Assembly (NCBI GenBank): GCA_015068155.1 | Contig: SVLC01000017.1 | Coordinates: forward strand, 1-36,537 | Reading direction: 5' to 3' | Length of the DNA: 36,537 bases | From: Oscillospiraceae bacterium | GTDB lineage: Bacteria > Bacillota > Clostridia > Oscillospirales > Oscillospiraceae | Position numbers and translations under genes: made by a program | Notes under the pieces: generated by a model | The model's database searches: none | The model's input: only the letters and a program-made list of their open reading frames with translations | What the model was told of the DNA's origin: nothing | Shown here: positions 14,285-22,954 of the stretch, piece after piece | How positions within the stretch are numbered: the stretch's first letter is position 1 | Layout: each line of letters opens with the position of its first letter

Positions 14285-14578
14285 TTACCAAAACCAGGTT
14301 GAAGATACAAAAACAGTCAAAAACACAAATAAAATCGAAATACCCAAAGAAACGAAATTCATAATAATTGTTTTCTTTTGTTTTTCAATACAAGAAAAAA
14401 CGATAGCAAGAATCTGCGGAACGGCAGGAATAGGAATATAGAAAATAAAGCCAAATCCTGCAAGGTGCCAGGGTGCCCAAAGCCCCAAAATGTTAAATAA
14501 AAGGGTTAGAACACCTAATAACCACAAAATGCTTGATAAAATGTAGTTAATTACAGTAAATACCTTTGTTTTTCCCAT
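14285..14578 (-). CDS. AT-rich small membrane protein
   Basis: 97 residues with three hydrophobic segments (about 8-32, 38-60 and 72-97). The second contains the Gly/Pro-rich FIFYIPIPAVPQILAIVFSC and a polar EKQKK turn follows it. No family is recognised. The base composition is much richer in A/T than neighbouring genes and codon use differs, which together with the adjacent tRNA tail duplication suggests acquisition by transfer. AAGGAGG lies 7 bases upstream of the ATG. A consensus promoter and a leader of about 157 bases with four hairpins precede it, so expression may be controlled in the leader. Confidence 0.75.
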   Translation of the reverse strand: MGKTKVFTVINYILSSILWLLGVLTLLFNILGLWAPWHLAGFGFIFYIPIPAVPQILAIVFSCIEKQKKTIIMNFVSLGISILFVFLTVFVSSTWFW

Positions 14579-14735
14579 AATATCCTCCTTACTTTATGGC
14601 AGGTTTCGCCTTTGTGTTACAAAGGCATAGGGCAAAGCCTATCACTCCTAAGATTGTATGTATCCTAGGGCTCTTTCCCCTGCTATCGTGCTCCCGCATC
14701 CGATTATGAACGGCCTCTCAGCGGGAGGTTTTGGG
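14579..14735 (-). ncRNA. Structured 5' leader of the 14285-14578 gene
   Basis: From the promoter at 14742-14770 to the start codon the transcript would contain, in order, four hairpins: CTCCCGC/GCGGGAG (arms at 14721-14727 and 14691-14697), CCTAGG/CTTAGG (14664-14669, 14647-14652), ATAGG/CCTAT (14638-14642, 14627-14631) and GCCTTTGT/ACAAAGGC (14619-14626, 14608-14615). A CCTCC near the 5' end could pair with the GGAGG ribosome binding site. I could not match it to a riboswitch class I know. Confidence 0.5.
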
Positions 14736-14741
14736 TGTTTC

Positions 14742-14770
14742 ATTATATCACAAATTGTTATCGAAATCAA
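14742..14770 (-). promoter_or_regulatory. Promoter of the structured leader
   Basis: On the minus strand: TTGATT, 17 bases, TATAAT. Confidence 0.75.
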
Positions 14771-14836
14771 TTCATCTAGCGATATTTTTGCCCGCAAATC
14801 TCCGCTTAGAACAAAAGAGAATGGTGGTTTTTCTTT

Positions 14837-15922
14837 TTATTCAGAAAGCGCCTCTCCGCATTCGGGATATGCCGAATAATCCCACACATAGCCGGCCATA
14901 TCATCATCCGTCAGCAGACAGAACCCGGTTTCCTCGGCGCAGCGCAGCAGATCCAGATGATAGTACGCCCCATCGGAATAAATAATATTCCAGTAATGGC
15001 TCTCGCCATCGCGGGTACCGGACACCGTCAGACAAGTCAGCCCCGCCATGCGGCACATGGATGCGTACACCGTGGCAAAAGCGCGGCTGTCGCCGACACC
15101 GTGACGCAGCAGGCTGTAAGCCGGCGTGATGGAAGTTTCAAAACTATAGTCAAACCTCTCCACAAGGAACGAGTACAACTGGCTGTATTTTTCCACCGGC
15201 TGACCGTCACCGCTGACATAAAGCACCGCCGAAGAGAACACAGGCTCCACTTGGCTTTGCATGGTCTTCAGCGCATCCCGGCTGGTCTGGTATGTAAATT
15301 TCAGCTCCACCACCCGTGATTGCCCTGTTTCCGGGTAGACATTGGCAATCACCTTCGGCACTTCCATTACCGTCTGCGGACATAAAAGGGCATAATCTTC
15401 TACCATCTGGGTAAAATCCGCCTGGTTGTAATCCAGGATCTGCAAAACGATGCCGGGCTGGAAATCCGCCAGCGCCTTTTGTACCGCTTCTGTCGCAGCG
15501 GTATCATCGGCCACGGTTTTGATATTACGGATCTCCGTACGGTCGTGCAGATAGAGGATCTGCACCCCCAAAACCGGCTCGCCGGCGCTGGTGCCGATCT
15601 CCCAGGTGATGGCATCCACGGCATAGGCTGTAATGGGATGGGTCTGCATCAGGGCATCTACCGCAGATGCCACATCCGCTTCCAATGCTGCCGCAGGATA
15701 TTCTGCCACCGAAACAGCGGCCTGGGTCTTGCCTGTTTCCACCAGACGCTGCAGCGCAGCCTTCATCTGCTCATAGTTGGAAGCCGACACCAACTGACCG
15801 CTTTCCGGGGATTGGGGCAGCGAATATTCTTCTTTCCAATGGTACTCCCCATCCCACCACGCACTGCAGCCGGACAGCAGGAACACCAGCGCCATCATAG
15901 CGGCCACTGCCCTGAATTTCAT
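14837..15922 (-). CDS. Lipoprotein with degenerate transglutaminase-like domain
   Basis: 361 residues. The signal peptide ends LLSGC (lipidated Cys19). Residues about 45-235 form two repeat-like alpha/beta segments, and the C-terminal part (about 235-330) is a transglutaminase-like fold. Its active-site helix reads HGVGDSRAFATVYASMCRMAG where active family members have a Cys two residues after the first Gly; here it is Gly277. The His and Asp of the triad are kept (SHYWNIIY, His309; YYHLDLL, Asp324). Thus the fold is kept but the nucleophile is lost, pointing to binding or structural use on the cell surface. Eleven bases separate its start from the YitT gene stop, so it is the last gene of the topoisomerase-yitT run. 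Confidence 0.88.
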   Translation of the reverse strand: MKFRAVAAMMALVFLLSGCSAWWDGEYHWKEEYSLPQSPESGQLVSASNYEQMKAALQRLVETGKTQAAVSVAEYPAAALEADVASAVDALMQTHPITAYAVDAITWEIGTSAGEPVLGVQILYLHDRTEIRNIKTVADDTAATEAVQKALADFQPGIVLQILDYNQADFTQMVEDYALLCPQTVMEVPKVIANVYPETGQSRVVELKFTYQTSRDALKTMQSQVEPVFSSAVLYVSGDGQPVEKYSQLYSFLVERFDYSFETSITPAYSLLRHGVGDSRAFATVYASMCRMAGLTCLTVSGTRDGESHYWNIIYSDGAYYHLDLLRCAEETGFCLLTDDDMAGYVWDYSAYPECGEALSE

Positions 15923-15933
15923 AACATTCCCCT

Positions 15934-16809
15934 TTACAAAGAATCTTTACTGTGCCTCTTAAAACCGTCGCCCAGCACCTGGTGGGCCTCCTGCAAAATG
16001 ATGAAGGCATTGGGATCAATGCCCACCACCAGTTCCTTCAGCTCCGCGATCTGCTTGGGATACACCGCGACCAGGACCACCTTGCTGTCCCGCTTGCTGT
16101 AGGTACCCTGGCTGTACAGGTAGGTGGCGCCACGGCCCAGCTTATCGCTGACCACCTGGGCAATCTGCTCATACTGACCGGAGATGATCATAGCGACCTT
16201 GGTGTTATCGAAGCCGTAAACCACCATATCGATGATCTTGCTGCAAAGGAATGCGGTGATTCCGGTGTACAGGGCGTTTTCCACATTGCCAAACACCAGG
16301 CCGGTGAGCGCCACCACAAATACGTCGAAGCACATGGCGATCACACCGATATTGGTGTTCTTTGCCTTCAGCTTCACCAGCCGCACCACGATGTCTGAGC
16401 CGCCGGTGGAGGTACCGGCCATAAACACCAGACCCAAACCAAAACCGGTGACCACACCGCCGTACAATGCGGCCAGCAGGGGCTCCAGGGTCAGAGCAAC
16501 GGGCAGATAGTCCATGATCAGAGAACTCAGTCCCAGACCCAGCAAACTGCCAAAGAAGAACCGCTTGCCGATTTTCAAACCGCCTATGGCAAACAGCGGC
16601 AGGTTGATGGCAATGGTCAAAATACCGACAGAGATCAGCGGAATGTTACCCTTAGGGTTGACCAGTTGTACAATAACTGCGGATAAGCCGGAAATACCAC
16701 CGGCATTCAGATTATTGGGTCCCAGGAAAATGGCATAGCCGGCGCCAAAAATGGCGCTGCCAATGATAGTCATCAATACCCATCCGAATTTTTCCCATTG
16801 TTTTTTCAT
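15934..16809 (-). CDS. YitT family membrane protein
   Basis: About 291 residues. The ATG at 16809 is preferred over a TTG two codons upstream because AAGGAG then has 8-base spacing. Five to six N-terminal membrane segments (for example FGAGYAIFLGPNNLNAGGISG, then GLGLVFMAGTSTGGSDIVVRL) form the DUF161 unit. The cytosolic C-terminal domain (about 215-285, MIISGQYEQIAQVVSDKLGRG, then VVLVAVYPKQIAELKELV) is DUF2179. YitT proteins are widespread in Firmicutes and of unclear biochemical role; the Gly/Asn-rich repeats suggest a small-solute channel or carrier. It follows the ParC-like gene by 12 bases. Confidence 0.93.
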   Translation of the reverse strand: MKKQWEKFGWVLMTIIGSAIFGAGYAIFLGPNNLNAGGISGLSAVIVQLVNPKGNIPLISVGILTIAINLPLFAIGGLKIGKRFFFGSLLGLGLSSLIMDYLPVALTLEPLLAALYGGVVTGFGLGLVFMAGTSTGGSDIVVRLVKLKAKNTNIGVIAMCFDVFVVALTGLVFGNVENALYTGITAFLCSKIIDMVVYGFDNTKVAMIISGQYEQIAQVVSDKLGRGATYLYSQGTYSKRDSKVVLVAVYPKQIAELKELVVGIDPNAFIILQEAHQVLGDGFKRHSKDSL

Positions 16810-16821
16810 ATTCAATGCTCC

Positions 16822-19071
16822 TTAAACCTCAAATTGGATCTGTTTCTCCTGGGCATCCTCTTCCTTTACCATGGCGCCGGCAGAGGGCAGTGTACGGGTA
16901 CGGTAGCGGCCTTGGTTAACGATGCCGCTGTGTTCCGCCGCAACAGCGTAGGAAACCACCGCTTTTTTCTTCAGAGATACCACAGATACGCCCTGGGTAT
17001 TGCGGGTGGTTTTGGGCAACAACTGCGCCGTTGAGAAGATCACGCAGCGGCTGTCTGTGGTATATACTGCCACCTGGATATCCTGATCCATGGCCATCGC
17101 CGTTTTCAGTACGCTCTTATCGCAATACGCGCCGGTGAGTTTTTTGCGGTTGGTTTTGGTCTCGTAGGCGCTCAGCGGCACCTTGGCCACCTTGCCGTTT
17201 TCAAAGAAGAAGAGAATATTGCCCTTATAATCGCCGGGGAAGATCACCTGGGACACCTTTTCTTCCGGTTCAAAGCCCAGTTTCTGGGGCAAATAATCAC
17301 CCAGCAGCGATGCCTTGCTATCTTCAAAATCGGAAAGGCGGGTCTTATAGCATTGGAACTTATCGGTAAACACCAACACCTCTGCCCGGTTGGAAGTCTC
17401 CACCGAGAAACTGAGGCTGTCACCTTCCTTGAACTTCTGCTCACCGCTCATCCGCAGGGATTGGGCGGTGATCTTTTTCATATAACCCTCTTTGGAAAGG
17501 AAAACGGTGACCGGATAATCCGGGATCTCCTCCGCCTCTTCTTCGGGCTGGATCTCATCAATATGATAAATGATCTCGGTTTTGCGGGGTTGGCCGAACT
17601 TTTCGGAAACCGCCTTCAGCTCCTTTTTGATCACGCCCTTCAGCTTGCGGGGGCTGCCAAGAATGTCACGCAGCTCGGCGATCTCCCGCTCCAGCTCGTC
17701 CACAGCCTTGATCTGCTTGAGAATATACTCCTTATTGATATTGCGCAGCTTGATCTCCGCGACGAAGTTGGCCTGGATCTCGTCGATACCGAAGCCGATC
17801 ATCAGGTTGGGTACCACTTCGCTTTCCATCTCCGTTTCCCGAATGATGGAAATGGCCTTGTCAATATCCAGCAGGATCCGCTCCAGACCCTTTAACAGAT
17901 GCAGCCTGTCTTCCTTCTTTTGGATTTGGAAGAAAATACGGCGTTTGACACAATCGATTCGCCAGGCGGTCCATTCCTCCAAAATCTCGCCCACGCCCAG
18001 CACTTTGGGCATACCGGCGATCAGAATGTTGAAATTGCAGGGGAAACTGTCCTGCAAAGGCGTTGCCTTGTAAAGCCGCTGCATCAGCTTTTCCGGGTCC
18101 ACGCCCCGCTTGAGATCAATGGTCAGCTTCAAGCCTCCCAGATCGGTTTCGTCGCGCATATCGGTGATCTCTTTGATCTTACCGGCTTTGATCAGCTCCG
18201 CCACCTTATCCATGATCACCTCGGAGGTGGTGGAATAAGGGATCTCGTAGATCTCGATCAGATTACCTTCTTTGAGATAACGCCATTTGGCCCGCAGCTT
18301 AAAGCTGCCGCGACCGGTCTGGTAGATCTCCCGGGTGGTGGCATCGTCGTACAGCAGCTCCGCGCCGGTGGAGAAATCCGGGCCGGGCAAGGTGGAGAGA
18401 ATGTCGTGATCCGGATTATCCATCAGAGCGATGGCAGTGTCACAGACTTCCTTCAGGTTAAAGGAACAGATGTTGGAGGCCATACCGACGGCGATACCCT
18501 GGTTGGCGCTGACCAGCACGTTGGGGAAGGTGGTGGGAAGCAGGGCCGGTTCTTTCATGGTGGCATCGTAATTATCCACCATGTCCACCGTGTCACTGTC
18601 GATATCCCGGAACAGTTCCTGACAGATGCTGTCCAGTTTTGCTTCGGTATAACGGGAGGCGGCGTAGGCCATATCCCGGGAATAAACTTTACCGAAGTTA
18701 CCCTTGGAGTCCACAAAGGGATGCAGCAAGGTCTCGTTACCCTTGGCAAGGCGCACCATGGTTTCGTAGATCGCCGCATCACCGTGGGGATTCAGGCGCA
18801 TGGTTTGTCCCACGATATTGGCGGACTTTGTGCGGCCGCCGGTGAGAAGGCCCATTTTGTACATGGTGTACAGGAGCTTGCGGTGGGAAGGCTTGAAGCC
18901 GTCGATCTCGGGAATCGCCCGGGAAACGATCACCGACATGGCATAGGGCATGTAGTTGATCTCCAAAGTTTCGGAGATCGCCTGCTCCGTGGTGGAGCCA
19001 ACCAGTCCCATCACACCGGAGGTGTCGATTTTTTTGTTATTTTGTTGTTCGTCTTTTTTCTTATTTGCCAT
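16822..19071 (-). CDS. parC: Type IIA topoisomerase subunit A (ParC/GyrA-like)
   Basis: About 749 residues from the ATG at 19071 (AAGGAG, 6 bases upstream). The frame extends to 19092, but that would place the ribosome binding site inside the gene. The breakage-reunion domain has the active Tyr in AYAASRYTEAKL, the DNA-gate motif GFKPSHRKLLYTMYKMG and the HGDAAIYETMVRLA helix. A long coiled segment (about 390-520) precedes a beta-pinwheel of about six blades (for example GYMKKITAQS, GKVAKVPLSAYE), typical of ParC. With the partner subunit upstream it would make an ATP-driven enzyme that passes one DNA duplex through another to decatenate chromosomes. The sequence diverges from standard ParC and may be a clostridial paralogue of gyrase and topoisomerase IV. 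Confidence 0.88.
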   Translation of the reverse strand: MANKKKDEQQNNKKIDTSGVMGLVGSTTEQAISETLEINYMPYAMSVIVSRAIPEIDGFKPSHRKLLYTMYKMGLLTGGRTKSANIVGQTMRLNPHGDAAIYETMVRLAKGNETLLHPFVDSKGNFGKVYSRDMAYAASRYTEAKLDSICQELFRDIDSDTVDMVDNYDATMKEPALLPTTFPNVLVSANQGIAVGMASNICSFNLKEVCDTAIALMDNPDHDILSTLPGPDFSTGAELLYDDATTREIYQTGRGSFKLRAKWRYLKEGNLIEIYEIPYSTTSEVIMDKVAELIKAGKIKEITDMRDETDLGGLKLTIDLKRGVDPEKLMQRLYKATPLQDSFPCNFNILIAGMPKVLGVGEILEEWTAWRIDCVKRRIFFQIQKKEDRLHLLKGLERILLDIDKAISIIRETEMESEVVPNLMIGFGIDEIQANFVAEIKLRNINKEYILKQIKAVDELEREIAELRDILGSPRKLKGVIKKELKAVSEKFGQPRKTEIIYHIDEIQPEEEAEEIPDYPVTVFLSKEGYMKKITAQSLRMSGEQKFKEGDSLSFSVETSNRAEVLVFTDKFQCYKTRLSDFEDSKASLLGDYLPQKLGFEPEEKVSQVIFPGDYKGNILFFFENGKVAKVPLSAYETKTNRKKLTGAYCDKSVLKTAMAMDQDIQVAVYTTDSRCVIFSTAQLLPKTTRNTQGVSVVSLKKKAVVSYAVAAEHSGIVNQGRYRTRTLPSAGAMVKEEDAQEKQIQFEV

Positions 19072-19093
19072 AAGTGGCTCCTTATATTTCATC

Positions 19094-19117
19094 GTAGGGC
19101 GGAGTCCCCCGCCTTAC
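19094..19117. repeat. Short palindromic repeat (GTAGGGCGG family)
   Basis: GTAGGGCGG-AGTCC-CCCGCCTTAC is an imperfect palindrome in the gap between the two topoisomerase genes. Similar units lie at 32448-32478 and 33147-33175. Confidence 0.6.
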
Positions 19118-19124
19118 ATTTTCT

Positions 19125-21110
19125 TTAGGAAATATCCGCCAGTTCCAGATATTTGGCGCCGTTTTCGGCGATGAAGTTCTTTCGTTCGTTCAGCGCGTCG
19201 CCCAGCAGCACATCGAAATAATGGGCGGTACGCTCCGCATCTTCCGGCATCACCTTGATGAGGCGGCGGGTCTCGGGGTTCATGGTGGTCATCCACATCA
19301 TCTCCGGATCGTTTTCGCCCAAACCTTTGGAGCGCTGAATGGTGACCTTCTTGCCTTCCAGGTCCTTCAATATCTTCACTTTTTCGGACTCGTTATAGGC
19401 AAACCAGGTTTTATCCTTGCAGGTGATCTCAAACAGGGGCGATTCGGCGATATACACATAGCCGTCGCGGATCAGTGTGGGACACAGCCGGTACAGCATG
19501 GTCAGAATCAATGTGCGGATCTGGAAACCGTCCACATCGGCGTCGGTACAGATGACCACCTTATTCCAGCGAAGATTGTCAATGTCAAAGGAGCTTAGAT
19601 CCTTGGCCTTTTTGCCCTGGATCTCTACGCCGCAGCCCAACACCTTCATCAGGTCAGTAATGATGGGGCTGGCGAAGATCTTGGTGTAATCCGCCTTCAG
19701 ACAGTTGAGGATCTTGCCGCGGACCGGCATGATGCCCTGGAACTCCGCGTCGCGGGACAGTTTGACGCTGCCCAATGCGGAGTCACCCTCCACGATATAC
19801 AATTCCCGCTTATCGGCGTCCTTGCTGCGGCAATCTACGAATTTTTGCACCCGGTTGGCGATGTCCACCTTGGCGGACAGATTCTTCTTAATATTGCTCT
19901 TGGTCTTTTCCGCGGACTCTCTGGCCCGCTTGTTGATGAGGATCTGCTCAGCGGCCCGGTCAGCCTCCTGCTTGTTTTCGATGAACCAAACCTGCAGCTG
20001 CTCCTTAAAGAATGCTGCCATAGCATCCTGGGTGAACTTGGAGTTTACAGACTTTTTAGTTTGATTTTCAAAGCAGCCGATGGTGGAAAAGCAGTTGGTC
20101 ACCATCACCAGGGCATCCTGGATATCCTGGTAAATGATCTTATTCTCATTTTTGGTATACTTGTTATTATCCCGCAGGTATTTATCGAAGGCCGCCACGA
20201 AACCCAGCCGCACGGCCCGGTCGGGGCTGCCGCCGTATTCCAGCCAGGAAGAATTGTGATAGTACTCCACATGGCTCATCTGCTTGGAGAAGCAGAAAGA
20301 AGCGGTGATCTTCAGTTTCATTTCCGGGCGGTTTTCCGCATCCCGGCCACGGCGCTCGGTCTCCCAGTAGACGGGCATGGTGAAGGCATTCTCCCCTACC
20401 ATTTCCTCGATATACTGCTTGATGCCGTTTTCATAGCAATACTGTTCTTCTTCAAACTTTTTGCCCACCTGGTTGCGGAAGATAAACTTCACGCCCCGGT
20501 TTACCACCGCCTGGCGCCTTAACACATCCCGGTAGTAGTCCACAGGAATGTTGATATCCGTAAACACCTGCTTATCCGGCCGCCAGTGGAAAATGGAGCC
20601 GGTCTTGCGGCCACGGTCGGTAGGCTCTTTCTTCAGGCCGCCCTTGTTGCGGCCCTTTTCAAAATGCAGATCATAGCGGAAGCCATCCCGGCGGATGGTG
20701 GCATCAAAGAATTCCGATGCATATTGGGTAGCGCAAGAACCCAGGCCGTTCAAGCCCAGGGAGTATTCGTAGTTCTCACCGTTTTCGCCGTACTTGCCGC
20801 CGGCGTACATCTCGCAGAACACCAATTCCCAGTTATAGCGCTTTTCTTTTTCATTGTAATCCACGGGACAGCCGCGGCCAAAGTCCTCTACTTCTACGGA
20901 AAGGTCCTCGTAGCGGGTAACGATGATGGTATCGCCGTGACCCTCTCTGGCCTCGTCGATGGCGTTGGAAAGGATCTCAAACACCGCGTGCTTGCAGCCC
21001 TCCAGGTCATCGGAGCCAAAAATAACCGCCGGGCGCTTACGAACCCGGTCTTCGCCTTTCAGCATAGAAATGCTGGAATTGCCGTATTGTTCCTGTTTTT
21101 TCGTTGCCAT
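19125..21110 (-). CDS. parE: Type IIA topoisomerase subunit B (ParE/GyrB-like)
   Basis: 661 residues. The GHKL ATPase domain shows the N-box in FEILSNAIDEAREGHGD, DFGRGCPVD and a changed ATP-lid GLNGLGSCATQYAS (usual form GLHGVGASVVNALS). The transducer domain follows. The TOPRIM domain has the glutamate in YIVEGDSALGSVKLSRD (usual EGDSAGGSAKQGRD) and the metal-binding pair in CTDADVDGFQI. All catalytic acids remain. The altered lid and TOPRIM loops mark a divergent clade, so assignment to ParE rather than a third enzyme class is tentative. It precedes the A subunit gene with a palindromic repeat between. A consensus promoter lies upstream at 21151-21178. Confidence 0.88.
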   Translation of the reverse strand: MATKKQEQYGNSSISMLKGEDRVRKRPAVIFGSDDLEGCKHAVFEILSNAIDEAREGHGDTIIVTRYEDLSVEVEDFGRGCPVDYNEKEKRYNWELVFCEMYAGGKYGENGENYEYSLGLNGLGSCATQYASEFFDATIRRDGFRYDLHFEKGRNKGGLKKEPTDRGRKTGSIFHWRPDKQVFTDINIPVDYYRDVLRRQAVVNRGVKFIFRNQVGKKFEEEQYCYENGIKQYIEEMVGENAFTMPVYWETERRGRDAENRPEMKLKITASFCFSKQMSHVEYYHNSSWLEYGGSPDRAVRLGFVAAFDKYLRDNNKYTKNENKIIYQDIQDALVMVTNCFSTIGCFENQTKKSVNSKFTQDAMAAFFKEQLQVWFIENKQEADRAAEQILINKRARESAEKTKSNIKKNLSAKVDIANRVQKFVDCRSKDADKRELYIVEGDSALGSVKLSRDAEFQGIMPVRGKILNCLKADYTKIFASPIITDLMKVLGCGVEIQGKKAKDLSSFDIDNLRWNKVVICTDADVDGFQIRTLILTMLYRLCPTLIRDGYVYIAESPLFEITCKDKTWFAYNESEKVKILKDLEGKKVTIQRSKGLGENDPEMMWMTTMNPETRRLIKVMPEDAERTAHYFDVLLGDALNERKNFIAENGAKYLELADIS

Positions 21111-21150
21111 AATATATTACCTGCCGTAATTATCCATAGTATTCAACTAT

Positions 21151-21178
21151 ATTATACGCAAAAATGCGACAAAGTCAA
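21151..21178 (-). promoter_or_regulatory. Promoter of the ParE-like/ParC-like operon
   Basis: On the minus strand TTGACT, 16 bases, TATAAT, about 40 bases before the start codon. Confidence 0.8.
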
Positions 21179-21268
21179 CTGTCCAAAGCGGCACATTTTG
21201 TGGATTATCTCTAATGCCCACAACTAAATAGCCGATACGACGCTTTTTTTCCCGTTTAAAAAAATTAC

Positions 21269-21297
21269 TTGAATTAAAGCAAGCTTTGCTATATAAT
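21269..21297 (+). promoter_or_regulatory. Promoter of the atp operon
   Basis: TTGAAT, 17 bases, TATAAT, 40 bases before atpZ. It is divergent from the topoisomerase promoter about 90 bases away. Confidence 0.85.
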
Positions 21298-21337
21298 ATA
21301 AGTTAAAGTATTTCAATTGATTTCAGGAGAATACCCT

Positions 21338-21595
21338 ATGAAAGATCTGACCCTGATCGTGTGGCTGACCCAACTGGGGTTGGCGGTGGCCGTGCCAATG
21401 GCAGGTTTTGTGCTGCTGGCAGTGTGGCTGCGTGACACCCTCGGCTGGGGACAATGGGTGATCTTCGCAGGCATTGGGCTTGGCCTTATCTGCGCCATCA
21501 ACGGTTTGCGAAACTCTCTGAAATCCATGGAGCGGCTCAGTCGGCGGAAACAGGACGATCCTCCGCCCCCAGTCAGCTTCAACGACCATGATTAA
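21338..21595 (+). CDS. atpZ: AtpZ-like small membrane protein of the ATP synthase operon
   Basis: 85 residues from the ATG at 21338. A TTG at 21317 is in frame, but AGGAG lies 9 bases before the ATG. Two membrane helices (about 5-30 and 38-55) precede a basic then Pro/Asp-rich tail. It matches AtpZ by position, size and layout. AtpZ with AtpI aids rotor-ring assembly and may carry Mg2+ or Ca2+, but is not needed for catalysis. First gene of the operon. Confidence 0.85.
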   Translation: MKDLTLIVWLTQLGLAVAVPMAGFVLLAVWLRDTLGWGQWVIFAGIGLGLICAINGLRNSLKSMERLSRRKQDDPPPPVSFNDHD

Positions 21596-21612
21596 CCGCG
21601 GAGGAATGCAGC

Positions 21613-22017
21613 ATGGATGCCCGTAAATTTGTTTTGAAGGAAACCGGTATCGTAGCCCTGGGCCAGGCGTTGTGCGCAGGACTGATGATCGGTATTTTTG
21701 CCCTGCTGGGAAAATGGGATACCTCCATATGGTTGGGTGGGCTGATCGGCGGTATACTTGCAACAGCAAACTTCTTTTTTATGGCCATCGCCGCCAGCGT
21801 CGCATCCGAGAAGGCCGTAAACCAGGATGTCAAAGGTGGGCAGCTGACCATGCGCCTTTCCTATTTTCTGCGGCTGGCAGTCATCTTTGTGATCCTCTAC
21901 GCCCTGGTAAAAAGCGGCGTATGTCATGTGCTTACCGGCGTGCTGCCGCTGCTCTTTACCCGTCCGATCCTGTTTGTAGCCGAGTTTTTTCGAAAGTCAG
22001 GTGAGATAAAAGCATGA
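21613..22017 (+). CDS. atpI: ATP synthase protein I (AtpI)
   Basis: 134 residues, four hydrophobic helices (for example ALGQALCAGLMIGIFALLG, FFFMAIAASVAS, FLRLAVIFVILYALV). It lies between atpZ and atpB with atpB overlapping its last codon (ATGA). AtpI is an assembly chaperone for the c ring in Firmicutes. GGAGG is 8 bases upstream of the ATG. Assignment rests on layout and position. Confidence 0.9.
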   Translation: MDARKFVLKETGIVALGQALCAGLMIGIFALLGKWDTSIWLGGLIGGILATANFFFMAIAASVASEKAVNQDVKGGQLTMRLSYFLRLAVIFVILYALVKSGVCHVLTGVLPLLFTRPILFVAEFFRKSGEIKA

Positions 22018-22904
22018 ATGTAAATGTCACCGGTCCTTATATTTATTTTGAGATCCCCATCTTCGGCGGGATCCCCATCACGCAAACCACCGTATCTTCT
22101 TTTCTGCTGACCGCAGTGCTGTGTCTGCTCTGTGTCTGTCTGGGCAGGCACTTACAAAAGCGACCCGGCGCGGTACAGGTGTTGGTGGAAAAGGGCGTGG
22201 GCATGATGCACGGCATGGTGGTAGATACCATGGGAGCCCACAATGCCCATTGGACGCCCTTTATCATCGTGCTGTTTGTCAGCAGCATCTGCGGCAGTCT
22301 CATCGGCATGACCGGCTTTTTACGGTCCACCACCGCGGATCTAAGCACTACCCTCACCTGGTCTATTATGGTCAGTGTGCTGATCTGGTACAACAATATT
22401 AAAAATAACGGTTTCGTCGGCTGGCTGAAGGGGTTCACAGAACCCATCGTTGTTATGACGCCGATGAATATCATTTCCGAGATCGCCCAGCCTATTTCCA
22501 TGGCCTTCCGTCATTTTGGCAATGTGGCCGGCGGCGGCGTGATCACCAGCATACTCTACACCGCTTTGGCCACTTTGTCTGCGCTGGTCCTTAATCTGAT
22601 CGCCGCGTCCGGCGTGGCAGTTGGCATCGCGCTGACAGCAGCGGGCATCGGTCTGCTGATCCTGGGATTGAAAAAGAAGAATCTGATCCTCTATGTCATC
22701 GCTGCCACCTGCGGCATACTGGGCATCCTGGGAATACTGCAGGCCGGCAATGTGCTTAGCGGCGTACCCATTTTCCAGTTCGGCATTCCCGCCGTTTTAA
22801 GTATCTATTTCGATGTATTTTCCGGTTTCGTCCAGGCGCTGGTATTCAGCTTGCTTAGCATGGTGTATATCGCCACCGCCTGCCCCGCCCCGGAAGAAGC
22901 ATAA
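22014..22904 (+). CDS. atpB: ATP synthase F0 subunit a, with extra hydrophobic hairpin
   Basis: 296 residues, longer than the usual 220-270. The stator subunit forms the ion half-channels beside the c ring. The essential arginine is Arg166 in EIAQPISMAFRHFGNVAGG, and the final helix carries VQALVFSLLSMVYIATA. Between them, after VLNLIAASG, an insert of about 48 residues (about 200-247) holds two hydrophobic helices (VAVGIALTAAGIGLLILGL and LILYVIAATCGILGILGIL) split by KKK. This hairpin has no counterpart in the standard five- to six-helix subunit. It starts within the atpI stop codon. Confidence 0.93.
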   Translation: MNVNVTGPYIYFEIPIFGGIPITQTTVSSFLLTAVLCLLCVCLGRHLQKRPGAVQVLVEKGVGMMHGMVVDTMGAHNAHWTPFIIVLFVSSICGSLIGMTGFLRSTTADLSTTLTWSIMVSVLIWYNNIKNNGFVGWLKGFTEPIVVMTPMNIISEIAQPISMAFRHFGNVAGGGVITSILYTALATLSALVLNLIAASGVAVGIALTAAGIGLLILGLKKKNLILYVIAATCGILGILGILQAGNVLSGVPIFQFGIPAVLSIYFDVFSGFVQALVFSLLSMVYIATACPAPEEA

Positions 22905-22954
22905 ACCATTGTCAAACCATAACATTTATATAAACATCTAGGAGGAAAATTTTT

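Noticed and set aside
14579..14735. TPP riboswitch, because of CTGAGAGG in the leader
   Set aside because: The second conserved TPP segment (GAACCTGAT-like) is missing and the order of stems does not fit.
14690..14750. Cyclic di-GMP riboswitch on the plus strand, because of GGGCAAAGCC
   Set aside because: No matching second half and no plus-strand gene follows closely.
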